Source: a virus. Taken from it: a stretch of DNA of 25,986 nt. The translations under genes were made by a program, and so were the position numbers. Numbering within the stretch: position 1 is the first letter of the stretch; each line of letters starts with the position of its first letter. A model generated the notes under the pieces. That model was not told the DNA's origin. It did not search any database and was given only the letters and a program-made list of their open reading frames with translations. Shown one piece after another: positions 10,051 to 16,689 of the stretch. The stretch spans positions 1-25,986 of the IMG/VR virus record IMGVR_UViG_3300008952_000265; one strand, 5' to 3'.

Positions 10051-10518
10051 CTACTCACCTTCCCCGAAACCGCTAAAGTCAACCTCTTCATCATATTGTA
10101 TCGCCTCTGGCTCCCGCATACCAAGGATTACGAACGGGTCGGCGTCACTGCCAGCACTTCTGACCTCTGCATCCTCCACCCTACGTCGCATCATAGCCTT
10201 AAAGTCTCCGATGGACCCCGGCGACATTGATACGCGTTGGTTCTCATAGTCTGAAGCAACACCCTTCTCTTTAGGGAGAAGGTCTTTTGGTTTAATGCTC
10301 TTCTTGGACCAGCAATTCATGATATTGGCACACGCCCACGCAAGCATCTCCATTTGCCGCTTTTGCTGCACCTGATGTCCCTTAAACATAACACTAAGTT
10401 CGCGCAAGGTAACACCCGTCCCAATATCATCAGGTCTGCCCCAGAATGATTCTGGGGTCATACCTATTTCAACAGCAGAACTCAGGAGTTCTTGGAAGTC
10501 GAAACGCTTTTGCTCGCC
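10051..10518 (-). CDS. Tail assembly chaperone T extension, made as a -1 frameshift GT fusion
   Basis: This frame is -1 relative to chaperone G and is open from the slippery site at 10518-10524 to the TAG at 10051. It gives 155 residues fused to the first 137 of G (GT about 292 aa). The first ATG inside it, at 10461, has no convincing ribosome site, and the residues before it are conserved-looking (FDFQELLSSAVEIG). With MTPESFWGRP they form the family pattern 'A...lGl.P..FW..t..El', which supports translation through frameshifting rather than from 10461. GT proteins of siphophages bind the tape measure and recruit tail tube subunits, and are absent from the virion. A 2-base gap separates it from the tape measure. 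The frameshift is inferred and not measured. Confidence 0.85.
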   Translation of the reverse strand, partial: GEQKRFDFQELLSSAVEIGMTPESFWGRPDDIGTGVTLRELSVMFKGHQVQQKRQMEMLAWACANIMNCWSKKSIKPKDLLPKEKGVASDYENQRVSMSPGSIGDFKAMMRRRVEDAEVRSAGSDADPFVILGMREPEAIQYDEEVDFSGFGEGE

Positions 10519-10928
10519 TTTTTTGGCGGGACGAAAGGGTCCGGCTCTTTTTCTTCACCGTCTTCCTCTTCGTCATCCCCGTCTTCTTGTGCGCCGGGGA
10601 TACCCAAGGCAACTGCTTCCATAACTGTTGACATAAGCTCACCAAGGTCTTCACAATCGTCAATCCAACGACCAACCTTGGCCAGTGTAAGCCGCGCTTC
10701 CTTGCCCTTTTTACCGGCATATTCATGCGCAACGCCCACTAGAATCGCCTCACGCAGAGTGCGAATGCCGAGCTGAGACTCTGAAAGGATATTCGTAATC
10801 GAAGACCCAAGCCTTTCCTCCAGCATCGCAATCTCGTGAGTACGGAAGCGAAGGGTATGCATCCGTCCGCCCATGCGCACTTCAACCATACCCCTCGTTT
10901 TGTTTTTTAAACCTACAACACTTCCCAT
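10482..10928 (-). CDS. Tail assembly chaperone G (GTA gp10-like)
   Basis: A 148-aa protein. ATG 10928 is preceded by AGGAGG at 5 bases. The N-terminal half (RGMVEVRMGGRMHTLRFRTHE, IAMLEERLG, then a helix with AILVGVAHEYAG) resembles the small tail chaperones placed between tail tube and tape measure in siphophages and gene transfer agents. The C terminus is very acidic (residues about 115-128 are almost all D/E/G) and then turns Lys/Ser-rich, where the slippery codons lie. In known systems G is produced in large excess over GT and coats the tape measure during tail assembly. The last 11 codons are G-specific. Confidence 0.85.
   Translation of the reverse strand: MGSVVGLKNKTRGMVEVRMGGRMHTLRFRTHEIAMLEERLGSSITNILSESQLGIRTLREAILVGVAHEYAGKKGKEARLTLAKVGRWIDDCEDLGELMSTVMEAVALGIPGAQEDGDDEEEDGEEKEPDPFVPPKKASKSVSTSKNS
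10518..10524 (-). promoter_or_regulatory. Programmed -1 ribosomal frameshift site, A AAA AAG
   Basis: In the G frame the codons read CCA AAA AAG GCG, giving the heptamer A AAA AAG, identical to the efficient E. coli dnaX slippery sequence. Slipping back one base lets both tRNAs re-pair on AAA AAA and continue GGC GAG CAA in the open T frame. G ends 12 codons later at 10482. A short GAACT-CCTG-AGTTC hairpin lies about 24 bases downstream and overlaps the G stop region. It is weaker and further away than the dnaX stem, so its stimulatory role is uncertain. Confidence 0.88.
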
Positions 10929-10945
10929 CGTTTCCTCCTGTTAGA

Positions 10946-10962
10946 AGCCCCCCTTTGGGGCT
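10946..10962 (-). terminator. Intergenic hairpin after the tail tube gene (attenuator or weak terminator)
   Basis: AGCCCC and GGGGCT pair around a 5-base loop in the 52-base gap between the tail tube gene and chaperone G. On the transcribed strand it is followed only by TTCTAA, not a full U-run, so it is at most a partial terminator. It could reduce transcription downstream of the highly expressed tube gene or protect the upstream mRNA end. The G ribosome site begins a few bases after it. Confidence 0.45.
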
Positions 10963-10980
10963 GTTTGTTTAATGTGCATA

Positions 10981-11580
10981 TTACGCAGTAAGCGTAACAA
11001 TGTCTGTGCCGCTTAGGCGAAGTGTTACATCGAATGTAGTCACATCGTCAAGCGGGCTACCTGGAGAGAAGCTTGTCGAAAACGCCTTGCCATAAAAAGC
11101 ATTTGCGCCGACTGTGCCCTGACCCAACGGTGTGCCACGATTCGCCACGGATATATTCGACGGATCTGCATCCATAACAAACGCTTCGCCGTCAGGAACA
11201 TACCAGAAATGGAACAAAAAACTGTTCAAAGCACAAACCAAGACACCCATCGATTCTTCATCTTCTTCATCATATCGAAACGATACGTCCAATGTTTCAT
11301 CGTGAAAGTTTGGTATGTATGTCCTAGCTGTACCATGTGTTGGGCTGGCTCCACTGGTGTTATGCACCGTTGTTTCCAGCTCATCGACGTTACCGTTCAT
11401 GGTAGCGTCAACAAGCGCCCCCGTGGCCGTACCGGGGTTTGCGGTAAGGCCATCGTTCTCAAGCTGGTCTAGCGCAAATGGCTCCGTGTCATTTGTTGCG
11501 CTCCCGGACAAGGAAGTGACCGGAAAGCCACCCTCACACGCAACCCACAATTCTCCTAAACGTCCTGCTATTCCTGACAT
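10981..11580 (-). CDS. Major tail tube protein, second copy
   Basis: A 199-aa protein in the tail tube position, before the chaperone pair. It is a close paralogue of the gene just upstream. Both begin with .IAGRLGE.W, share a run of 37 identical residues in the middle (from TMNGNVDELE to PNFHDET), share FRY.EED...M...LCA.NS.LF.FWY.PDGEA, and end with KAFSTSFSPGSPLDDV (Q for K in the other copy) and FDVTLRLSGT. This copy carries an extra loop of about 18 residues after PDGEAF (near residues 135-155). Tail tube subunits polymerise into the hollow tail. Which copy is the main one, or whether both enter the tail, cannot be told. It follows the upstream copy by 9 bases; the start has AGGAGG in that gap. 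Confidence 0.85.
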   Translation of the reverse strand: MSGIAGRLGELWVACEGGFPVTSLSGSATNDTEPFALDQLENDGLTANPGTATGALVDATMNGNVDELETTVHNTSGASPTHGTARTYIPNFHDETLDVSFRYDEEDEESMGVLVCALNSFLFHFWYVPDGEAFVMDADPSNISVANRGTPLGQGTVGANAFYGKAFSTSFSPGSPLDDVTTFDVTLRLSGTDIVTLTA

Positions 11581-11589
11581 TTTTTCCTC

Positions 11590-12114
11590 CTACAGTGTAT
11601 TAATTAAAGTTCCGCTGAGTCTCAGCGTCACGTCAAAAGTGCCAACGTCATCCAGCGGACTTCCCGGAGAAAAGCTCGTCGAAAACGCCTGGCCACGAAA
11701 CTGGTTTGCGCCAGTGGTTGCAGCATCATATGCCTCACCGTCAGGGCGATACCAAAAGTTAAAAAGCCAACTGTTCATTGCACACAACAAAATGGCCATG
11801 GATACACGATCCTCTTCGTTATACCGAAAAGTTACATCCTGGGTTTCATCGTGAAAGTTGGGGATATAGGTTCTGGCTGTGCCATGCGTGGGAGAAGCTC
11901 CGCTAGTATTGTGAACAGTGGTCTCCAATTCGTCTACGTTGCCGTTCATGGTTGAGTCAACCAGTGCCCCCGTTGCGTACCCGGTCGCCGGGATAATCGC
12001 CGCCGGAAAAGACGTAACGCTCCCCGATGGCGGAACATACGGGTTAGGGTCTACATCAATATCCGTGTTAAACTCCGCCCAAAATTCTCCTAATCTACCT
12101 GCTATTGCTGCCAT
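11590..12114 (-). CDS. Major tail tube protein, first copy
   Basis: A 174-aa tail tube protein, transcribed before its 199-aa paralogue. It has the same N-terminal motif (AIAGRLGEFW), the same 37-residue identical core and the same C-terminal STSFSPGSPLDD...FDVTLRLSGT. The segments that differ are the N-terminal 15-45 residues and the loop after PDGEAY. Although the protein core is identical, the DNA differs at nearly every third codon position there, so the copies diverged long ago or came from different phages. The start at 12114 has CAGGAG about 7 bases upstream, just below a small hairpin. Structural tube role is inferred from position before tail chaperones and tape measure. Confidence 0.85.
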   Translation of the reverse strand: MAAIAGRLGEFWAEFNTDIDVDPNPYVPPSGSVTSFPAAIIPATGYATGALVDSTMNGNVDELETTVHNTSGASPTHGTARTYIPNFHDETQDVTFRYNEEDRVSMAILLCAMNSWLFNFWYRPDGEAYDAATTGANQFRGQAFSTSFSPGSPLDDVGTFDVTLRLSGTLINTL

Positions 12115-12128
12115 TTCTTACTCCTGCT

Positions 12129-12142
12129 GGGGAAATATCCCC
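12129..12142 (-). other. Small hairpin just before the tail tube ribosome site
   Basis: GGGGA and TCCCC pair around a 4-base loop, placed a few bases upstream of the CAGGAG ribosome site of the first tail tube gene. There is no U-run after it, so it is not a terminator. A 5' hairpin here could stabilise the abundant tail tube message or mark an RNA processing point. This is inference from position only. Confidence 0.35.
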
Positions 12143-12149
12143 TATGTCA

Positions 12150-12272
12150 CTAAGGACAAATCCCCCCAAAAGGTTCACAAAAAAGGGTGGCAACCGTTAG
12201 GTCACAGCAATCACAAGGGGGGGAATGATTGCCCGCAAATGCGCACCCCATAAAAAGTTTATTGTCCTTCAT
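12150..12272 (-). CDS. 40-aa Cys-rich small protein between tail terminator and tail tube genes
   Basis: A short reading frame that fills most of an otherwise empty gap. Its ATG overlaps the tail terminator stop as ATGA, and GGAGG lies 4 bases before it, an unusually good ribosome site for translational coupling. It ends at TAG 12150, 35 bases before the next start. The 40 residues contain six cysteines (10, 20, 22, 23, 32, 39), with a CDCC core, one histidine at 16 and Pro/Gly-rich ends. The C.C spacing would suit metal binding or disulfide bonds. No family is recognised. The DNA includes a 7-base G/C run and the inverted repeat GCAATCA/TGATTGC (12207-12232). Coding is supported by the start context and overlap; function is unknown. 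Confidence 0.6.
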   Translation of the reverse strand: MKDNKLFMGCAFAGNHSPPCDCCDLTVATLFCEPFGGICP

Positions 12273-13003
12273 GTTACCTCCACGGTTTTTGCGCCAAGGT
12301 TTGTCAATGTTGACTCCCAAAGCTGATAGGTAATGCCACTTACCGTGGCCGTGGAGGTCATAGAAAACGTACTTGCATCGCCTACTATATTGAACGCAAC
12401 TGCCCCTTCTGTAGAGAAATCGACAGGGAATGCGTAATACATGGATTCGCCAACGCCGGACGTTAAAGTCATCGTCCTATATCTAAATGGAGCATATTCG
12501 TTGGTGGCAAGAGCCTCAATAAAGGCTGCACCAGTGCTGGCGGCAGGCCCGATGCCCCAGTATACAACTCTTTCCTGCAGCGCATATGTCAAGTCAACGC
12601 TGACGACCCAGTTGTGGTGCCCATCCTCGTCCATGCCCAAATACATCGGTGTCCCAGTAACAACCTTTGAGTCAATATACCCCTCAGGCGTCTTTCTATC
12701 GAGCAGATTGAATATCGCGTTAGCTAAAATCTGGCCGCCTGGGAAATCAAAAGGATTTGATCTCACATGAACCTCAACCGTAGGGTAGACAATCTGCTTT
12801 CGGTACTGCCCGCCAACCATAAACGTAACAGGATTGAATCCACCACTTTGCAGGCAAAACGTAGCCTGATGCGGGATACCTGGACCTTCGCTTGGGTTTA
12901 TGTACGGCCTGACTGGACCGGCAAACAAATTTGCCCCAGTTGAAAATTGAGGTAGCGTCGAGCTAATATGGTTAACCATGTCTATATCTGGCTGGATAAA
13001 CAT
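12269..13003 (-). CDS. Tail terminator protein with extra C-terminal domain
   Basis: A 244-aa protein in the tail terminator position, between the gp10-like neck protein and the tail tube. Residues 1-155 fit phage tail terminator/minor capsid proteins: ATFCLQSGG followed by P..F..GGQY, then YPTVEVHVRSNP, GGQILANAIFNLLD and, later, NWVVSVDLTYAL. Terminators cap the finished tail and join it to the head. Residues about 165-244 are an added beta-rich region (TSTATVSGITYQLWE) beyond the usual length of roughly 130-160 aa, perhaps an accessory Ig-like or decoration domain. The start is adjacent to the upstream gene, sharing base 13003. The end overlaps the small Cys-rich gene. Confidence 0.72.
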   Translation of the reverse strand: MFIQPDIDMVNHISSTLPQFSTGANLFAGPVRPYINPSEGPGIPHQATFCLQSGGFNPVTFMVGGQYRKQIVYPTVEVHVRSNPFDFPGGQILANAIFNLLDRKTPEGYIDSKVVTGTPMYLGMDEDGHHNWVVSVDLTYALQERVVYWGIGPAASTGAAFIEALATNEYAPFRYRTMTLTSGVGESMYYAFPVDFSTEGAVAFNIVGDASTFSMTSTATVSGITYQLWESTLTNLGAKTVEVT

Positions 13004-13602
13004 TATTTGCCACCCTTAACCATTCTGTAGGACCTGGATGGTTTTTGCTTTGCGTCGCTGGAATACTTCCTGCTCGACTTCTTGCTGTGCCATACGCTAC
13101 CGGAATGCGGGGAAGAAGCGCTACCAAGGATATCCTTCAGCCCGGCAACGCGAACCTTATCATCGATAGCCTTCTGGATAGCCAAGCTAAGGCTTGCCTC
13201 AGACCCTCTGGTGGCAATCGCCACGGACGCTGCTCGCTGCAGATAAAGGGCGACTTTTCCATGATTGAACTTTACCCCGGTGGCTTCGTGGACTTTGACC
13301 GCATAGTTTACCTCGTCTTTTCCCTCGTTTGTTTTGACTGACGGGAGTATCCCTCCGTATGACACTGTGGTTGTGTAATCATTCGCCTTGTTTGGGGGTC
13401 GCAGTATACCTGTGCTTCTAAGAGCGCCGGTATCGATAGGAACAAGCTCCTGGCTTCTTCTTAGTACATATTTACCAAGGTGGTTGTAGATTACATATGC
13501 GGTTGCCGCTGGAGCCCGCTTCGCAAGTTCCTTAATGTCAAGGACAAGCTTGTTCCAGTCGTTTCCTATACGCAAACTTATGTCAAGACTACCTTTTGCC
13601 AT
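13003..13602 (-). CDS. HK97 gp10-like neck/minor tail protein
   Basis: A 199-aa protein. An upstream extension of the frame overlaps the previous gene, but ATG 13602 (MAKGSLDISLRIG) is the natural start: it lies 7 bases past the stop of the head closure gene and has TAGG upstream. The family marks are an N-terminal helix (ELAKRAPAATAYVIYNHLGKY), then RRSQELVPIDTGALRSTG and VSYGG..., NYAVKVHEATG. The 'vPvdTGaLr.S' and 'YA..vHe' motifs are characteristic of HK97 gp10-type proteins. Members sit at the head-tail interface and help complete the tail. The C-terminal 40 residues are basic, Ser-rich and probably disordered. Confidence 0.82.
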   Translation of the reverse strand: MAKGSLDISLRIGNDWNKLVLDIKELAKRAPAATAYVIYNHLGKYVLRRSQELVPIDTGALRSTGILRPPNKANDYTTTVSYGGILPSVKTNEGKDEVNYAVKVHEATGVKFNHGKVALYLQRAASVAIATRGSEASLSLAIQKAIDDKVRVAGLKDILGSASSPHSGSVWHSKKSSRKYSSDAKQKPSRSYRMVKGGK

Positions 13603-13609
13603 GATATAC

Positions 13610-13933
13610 CTAGAAGAAAGTAAGATAAAACGTATAAGAAGCTGAAGGGGTTTCAGCGGAAGACAATGCGATTGGGGTGAGCGCTTCATTCGGATCAGAT
13701 GTATCTCTGCCCGGAAGCCATACCCGGTCAAACTCTCCTATTGGGGTGTTTGTACACACCTGGGTTTTGCTTACACGCTCATCACCCTTGCGATCACGTA
13801 TAAGCTCCATCTTTGTTTCAACCCTGGATTTCAAGACGACAGAGGTGGTTGAATATGTTGGCTGACCATACGTGTTCCGGCCCGTTAAAGCCTGAACCGT
13901 TATACTCTGAGTTAATAGACCAGCTAGAGACAT
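13610..13933 (-). CDS. Head closure / head-tail stopper protein
   Basis: A 107-aa protein in the usual stopper slot after the connector. It starts at ATG 13933 directly after the connector stop (TAAATG). The N-terminal QSITVQALTGRNTYGQPTYS followed by V.LKSRVE, then RDRKGDERVSKTQV and FDRVWLPG is the beta-barrel pattern of phage head closure proteins that plug the connector and give the tail a docking surface. No catalytic motif is expected. The assignment rests on length, gene order and these motifs. Confidence 0.75.
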   Translation of the reverse strand: MSLAGLLTQSITVQALTGRNTYGQPTYSTTSVVLKSRVETKMELIRDRKGDERVSKTQVCTNTPIGEFDRVWLPGRDTSDPNEALTPIALSSAETPSASYTFYLTFF

Positions 13934-14629
13934 TTATGCCCCCGGTATGCGCCGATGTGGCACGAGCATCTGGGTCACTTGGGTGGAAAATGGAGAAGCA
14001 GGATACATCTTATGCAATGTTGCCTCGCCCATTCCTGTTCTTTCATATGTAATGCTGTATGACATAAGCTTTTCGCTTTTGATGTTTCTATCTTTTCCGC
14101 GCATTCTGTACTCGGAAGCAACAGCAATAGTGCAAGCCCTTTGGATGTCAGCGGGCAGTGTCGGTGACGCAGAGGATGGCATATCGTAGCCAGCGTCATA
14201 TGTAACTTTAATGGATGGCCACTCTTGGCCAGTAACGGGATCTCCAGCGATAGACCCAGGAGGGCATGGAACCGTCCATGGCCAGCCAGCGGGATAATAA
14301 AGTATCCCTGCATCCGGGTTTTGTATCTGAAGGTTTGTTAAATCGAAATCATAATAGACAGATGGAACAGATGACTGAAGCATCTCGACGCTTGTCACGG
14401 AAAGGACAGGCGTCCTGCTCACAACCAGTTTGTAAAGACCATGCCCAGGGACCATTTCTTCAAACGCAGTCACTCTTTCGAGCTTGCGCTGCAAAAATGT
14501 CTCGACCTGAGCGGACACGGTATTGATCAAGCTTTCAATGTACCTATCGTTAGATACATCTGTGCTCGCAACACCAAGCTCAAGCTTGACATCTTGTAAT
14601 GTGGTCAGGGCGTTTGCACTCAAAGCCAT
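13934..14629 (-). CDS. Head-tail connector (gp6/adaptor-like) protein
   Basis: A 231-aa protein. The N-terminal helix LTTLQDVKLELGV, the helix RYIESLINTVSAQVETFLQRKL and the strand TRTPVLSV-like segment (SRTPVLSVTSVE) fit the gp6-like connector family, where helices bind the portal ring from below. A long middle loop rich in Pro/Gly (GWPWTVPCPPGS) is followed by IKVTYDAGYD and the helix DIQRACTIAVASEYRMRGKD, another typical motif of these proteins. It is longer than the smallest family members (about 100 aa). Its start overlaps the preceding stop as TGATG. Position after capsid genes and before the closure protein supports the call. Confidence 0.82.
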   Translation of the reverse strand: MALSANALTTLQDVKLELGVASTDVSNDRYIESLINTVSAQVETFLQRKLERVTAFEEMVPGHGLYKLVVSRTPVLSVTSVEMLQSSVPSVYYDFDLTNLQIQNPDAGILYYPAGWPWTVPCPPGSIAGDPVTGQEWPSIKVTYDAGYDMPSSASPTLPADIQRACTIAVASEYRMRGKDRNIKSEKLMSYSITYERTGMGEATLHKMYPASPFSTQVTQMLVPHRRIPGA

Positions 14630-14910
14630 CAGCTATCCTTTTTGAATATACGAGCGCGTTTCTTTTTCTTGGCCGCTTTCTTTTTGGGCCGCTTTTCTTC
14701 TGCTGCTGGGGAAGGTGGAGATGGCTCGGAGTCAACCGGCTCACTTGATGGTGCTTCCTTTGTCACGGGGGAGGCAGTGACCGCAGTAGTGACATATCGA
14801 GCAACGCCCGTTCTCACATATTTGTCTGCAATCGGACTGGTAAAACCAGCCTTGTCGCCCTCGTTGTAAGGTGAACAACATCGAATAAACTGAATTGATA
14901 CTTTCGCCAT
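14629..14910 (-). CDS. Small Lys-rich protein of the head module
   Basis: A 93-aa protein. A TTG two codons upstream is possible, but ATG 14910 has AAAGGGG at good spacing. Residues 1-45 form a small folded part (VSIQFIRCCSPYNEGDKAGF, DKYVRTGVARYV). The pattern 'YN.GD.AGF....A..Yv..GvA' recurs in short phage proteins encoded between capsid and connector. The rest is Pro/Ser/Glu-rich and then almost all Lys/Arg/Ala (residues about 75-90), likely disordered and nucleic-acid-like in charge. A structural or DNA-contacting role inside or on the capsid is possible but not shown. The stop overlaps the connector start by one base. Confidence 0.7.
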   Translation of the reverse strand: MAKVSIQFIRCCSPYNEGDKAGFTSPIADKYVRTGVARYVTTAVTASPVTKEAPSSEPVDSEPSPPSPAAEEKRPKKKAAKKKKRARIFKKDS

Positions 14911-14926
14911 CTCCAAACCCCTTTGC

Positions 14927-15421
14927 CTATACAGGCTTTCTTACGTTACCGGTGCTGATTGCTGCACAGTGATAATCCACCGTGTCAGCGCCGCCGCTAA
15001 CCGTCCACAAAGCTTGAACACGAACATGTCGTCTCAAACGATGAAGAGGAACAGTGAACGAGAAACTACCAGCCTGTGTTGCGTTATCGAGAGAGATAAC
15101 GGGGTTGGCGGGCAAGCCGTCAGCTCCGTCAGCAGCTCCCATAAACACGTCAGCAGCTACGTCAGCGAAAGCACCGGGAGCCCCAGTGCCGTCATCGGCA
15201 GCATCCTGAAGCGTAATGGCCAGGGTTGCAGTTTCAGCTACAGCAATCGTTCCAGCGGCATCACATTGGATGATAGCTGAACCAAGTTGCTGGTCGCCAG
15301 CGGGAATGGTGTCAACAGAGGCACCATCTGCTTCGGGGTCGCCAGTGGCGAACCTTGCTTGTTGCAGCAGGTTCGATACGACATAAGCCCCTGCGTCATG
15401 AATATTTGATACTCCAGACAT
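14927..15421 (-). CDS. Probable capsid cement/decoration protein (Bbp16-like)
   Basis: A 164-aa protein right after the major capsid gene, with AAGGAG 6 bases before ATG 15421. The start motif MSGVSNIHDAGAYVVSNLLQ is followed by a beta-rich body: TATLAITLQDAADDGTG, then PGAFADVAADVF and SFSFTVPLHRLRRHVRVQAL. The 'L.lqDSaD...F.dv' and 'vPl..lRRyvRl' patterns are those of small jelly-roll capsid cement proteins such as Bordetella phage Bbp16. Cement proteins bind the expanded capsid at symmetry axes and strengthen it. Position and motifs agree, but the family assignment is by eye. The gap to the capsid gene contains a GGCTTAAGCC palindrome at 15437-15446. Confidence 0.68.
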   Translation of the reverse strand: MSGVSNIHDAGAYVVSNLLQQARFATGDPEADGASVDTIPAGDQQLGSAIIQCDAAGTIAVAETATLAITLQDAADDGTGAPGAFADVAADVFMGAADGADGLPANPVISLDNATQAGSFSFTVPLHRLRRHVRVQALWTVSGGADTVDYHCAAISTGNVRKPV

Positions 15422-15450
15422 ATTTTTCTCCTTAAAGGCTTAAGCCCGTG

Positions 15451-16689
15451 TTAGATGCCCCAATCGACGTCAGTGATGACTGCGATTTCGTTTCCTCGTT
15501 GACGTGCGCCAAAATCGTGCCGTGCGATTGCTCGGATCACAGTTTGGTCAGTGCTGATACCGGATACAACTCCAGCACCATCATTGAACGCACCACCCTC
15601 GTAAACGCTGACTTGCAGGCTGCTGCTTTCAGCGATAACCAGGCTACCAAAACTAGCGAAGTAAACTTCAGTTTGGTTTCCAGGGCCACCAAGGTTGGTC
15701 GGGATTTGAGTGGTGGTTTCGTAGCGAAAACCGAGCAAGTTGCCGCGAAGCATCTCATCCCGATAAACGAACTGACCATTCACATCACGGATACGCATAA
15801 GACCAGACTTCGTTCGAGGAGTCAGGATCCAACCCGCAGTGTCGAGAGGAATGTTGTTGTTTTCAAGTAACAGCATTGCGTTAAAAAGATCGTTAGTGAT
15901 CTCATCAAGCGTTGCAGCTCCAGGGCCACCAGCAGCAGTACGTGCAAAGACGTTAGCAGCAGGAGCCCAGTTACGCATACCCTTTGGAGTATTGCCAGCA
16001 CCCGTGTCACGGATAAAAGCGATATCTTCGCGGAGAGACATGGTGCGAACCATGTCATTGCGTACCAATGAATCAACGCTGAAGGAAGAATCCGAAAGGA
16101 GGTCATTGGAAATCGGAACCAAGTTAACAAGCTTCTTGGCAGACAAGGTGAGCTGACCATATGAGGGCTGGCTCGGCGGAATGTTTTGAAGCTCTCCAAT
16201 GTAGTTGGCAGTGCTGGCGGTATCTTGGAAAGGCATCGTCAATGAACCACGGTTCATAGGGATGCTTTGTGCTCCAAGGGAACGCACAACAGTCTTAGCG
16301 CGAAGAAGAGGGATCAACTCGTTCATGAACTCTTCAGGAACAAGGGCACCACCAGCGGCGAAGACACTTTCGTTTAAGCTCTTTGCCATGTAGTTGTCGC
16401 CCCAGCCTTTTGCGATTTTAGCCGCACGTTCTGGGTCGCCTTTACCGGCAGCCAAAAGACGAAGGTACCGAGCAGCCATCACACCTTTTTCATGGGTGCG
16501 AGTATGGACAGCGGCGGACTCTTCTTTGCCGACGAAAGCATTTGCATACTTACGCTCGGATCGCTCTTTGTTATTTTTAGCGAGGGTTTCTACTTCCTCT
16601 TTGAGGGACTTGAGCTGCGCGACAACATCAGTGTTGTCAACAGCCTCATCCACAATCGATTGCACATCATCTTTAGTCTCGATGCTCAT
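15451..16689 (-). CDS. Major capsid protein (HK97 fold)
   Basis: A 412-aa protein with an N-terminal coiled-coil delta region (residues about 1-60, DVVAQLKSLKEEVETLAKNN), which normally acts as an internal scaffold. It then has the canonical shell domain: SLNESVFAAGGALVPEEF, the E-loop region (GSLTMPFQDTAS), KLVNLVPISNDLL and a long spine helix, AFIRDTGAGNTPKGM, then GWILTPRTKSGL, and LLGFRYETTTQIP near the P-domain. These are diagnostic for HK97-type capsids. The start overlaps the protease stop as ATGA. The delta region is expected to be removed by the protease encoded just upstream; the exact cut site is not certain, but the segment before SLNESVFAAGG is the likely location. Confidence 0.96.
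   Translation of the reverse strand: MSIETKDDVQSIVDEAVDNTDVVAQLKSLKEEVETLAKNNKERSERKYANAFVGKEESAAVHTRTHEKGVMAARYLRLLAAGKGDPERAAKIAKGWGDNYMAKSLNESVFAAGGALVPEEFMNELIPLLRAKTVVRSLGAQSIPMNRGSLTMPFQDTASTANYIGELQNIPPSQPSYGQLTLSAKKLVNLVPISNDLLSDSSFSVDSLVRNDMVRTMSLREDIAFIRDTGAGNTPKGMRNWAPAANVFARTAAGGPGAATLDEITNDLFNAMLLLENNNIPLDTAGWILTPRTKSGLMRIRDVNGQFVYRDEMLRGNLLGFRYETTTQIPTNLGGPGNQTEVYFASFGSLVIAESSSLQVSVYEGGAFNDGAGVVSGISTDQTVIRAIARHDFGARQRGNEIAVITDVDWGI

Noticed and set aside
10469-10732. Third minus-strand frame across the G gene
   Set aside because: Out of frame with both G and T, basic and low-complexity, and its start lies inside G without a ribosome site.
13603-13731. N-terminal extension of the gp10-like gene to 13731
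   Set aside because: It overlaps the head closure gene and the extra 43 residues look unlike a protein core; ATG 13602 has better context.
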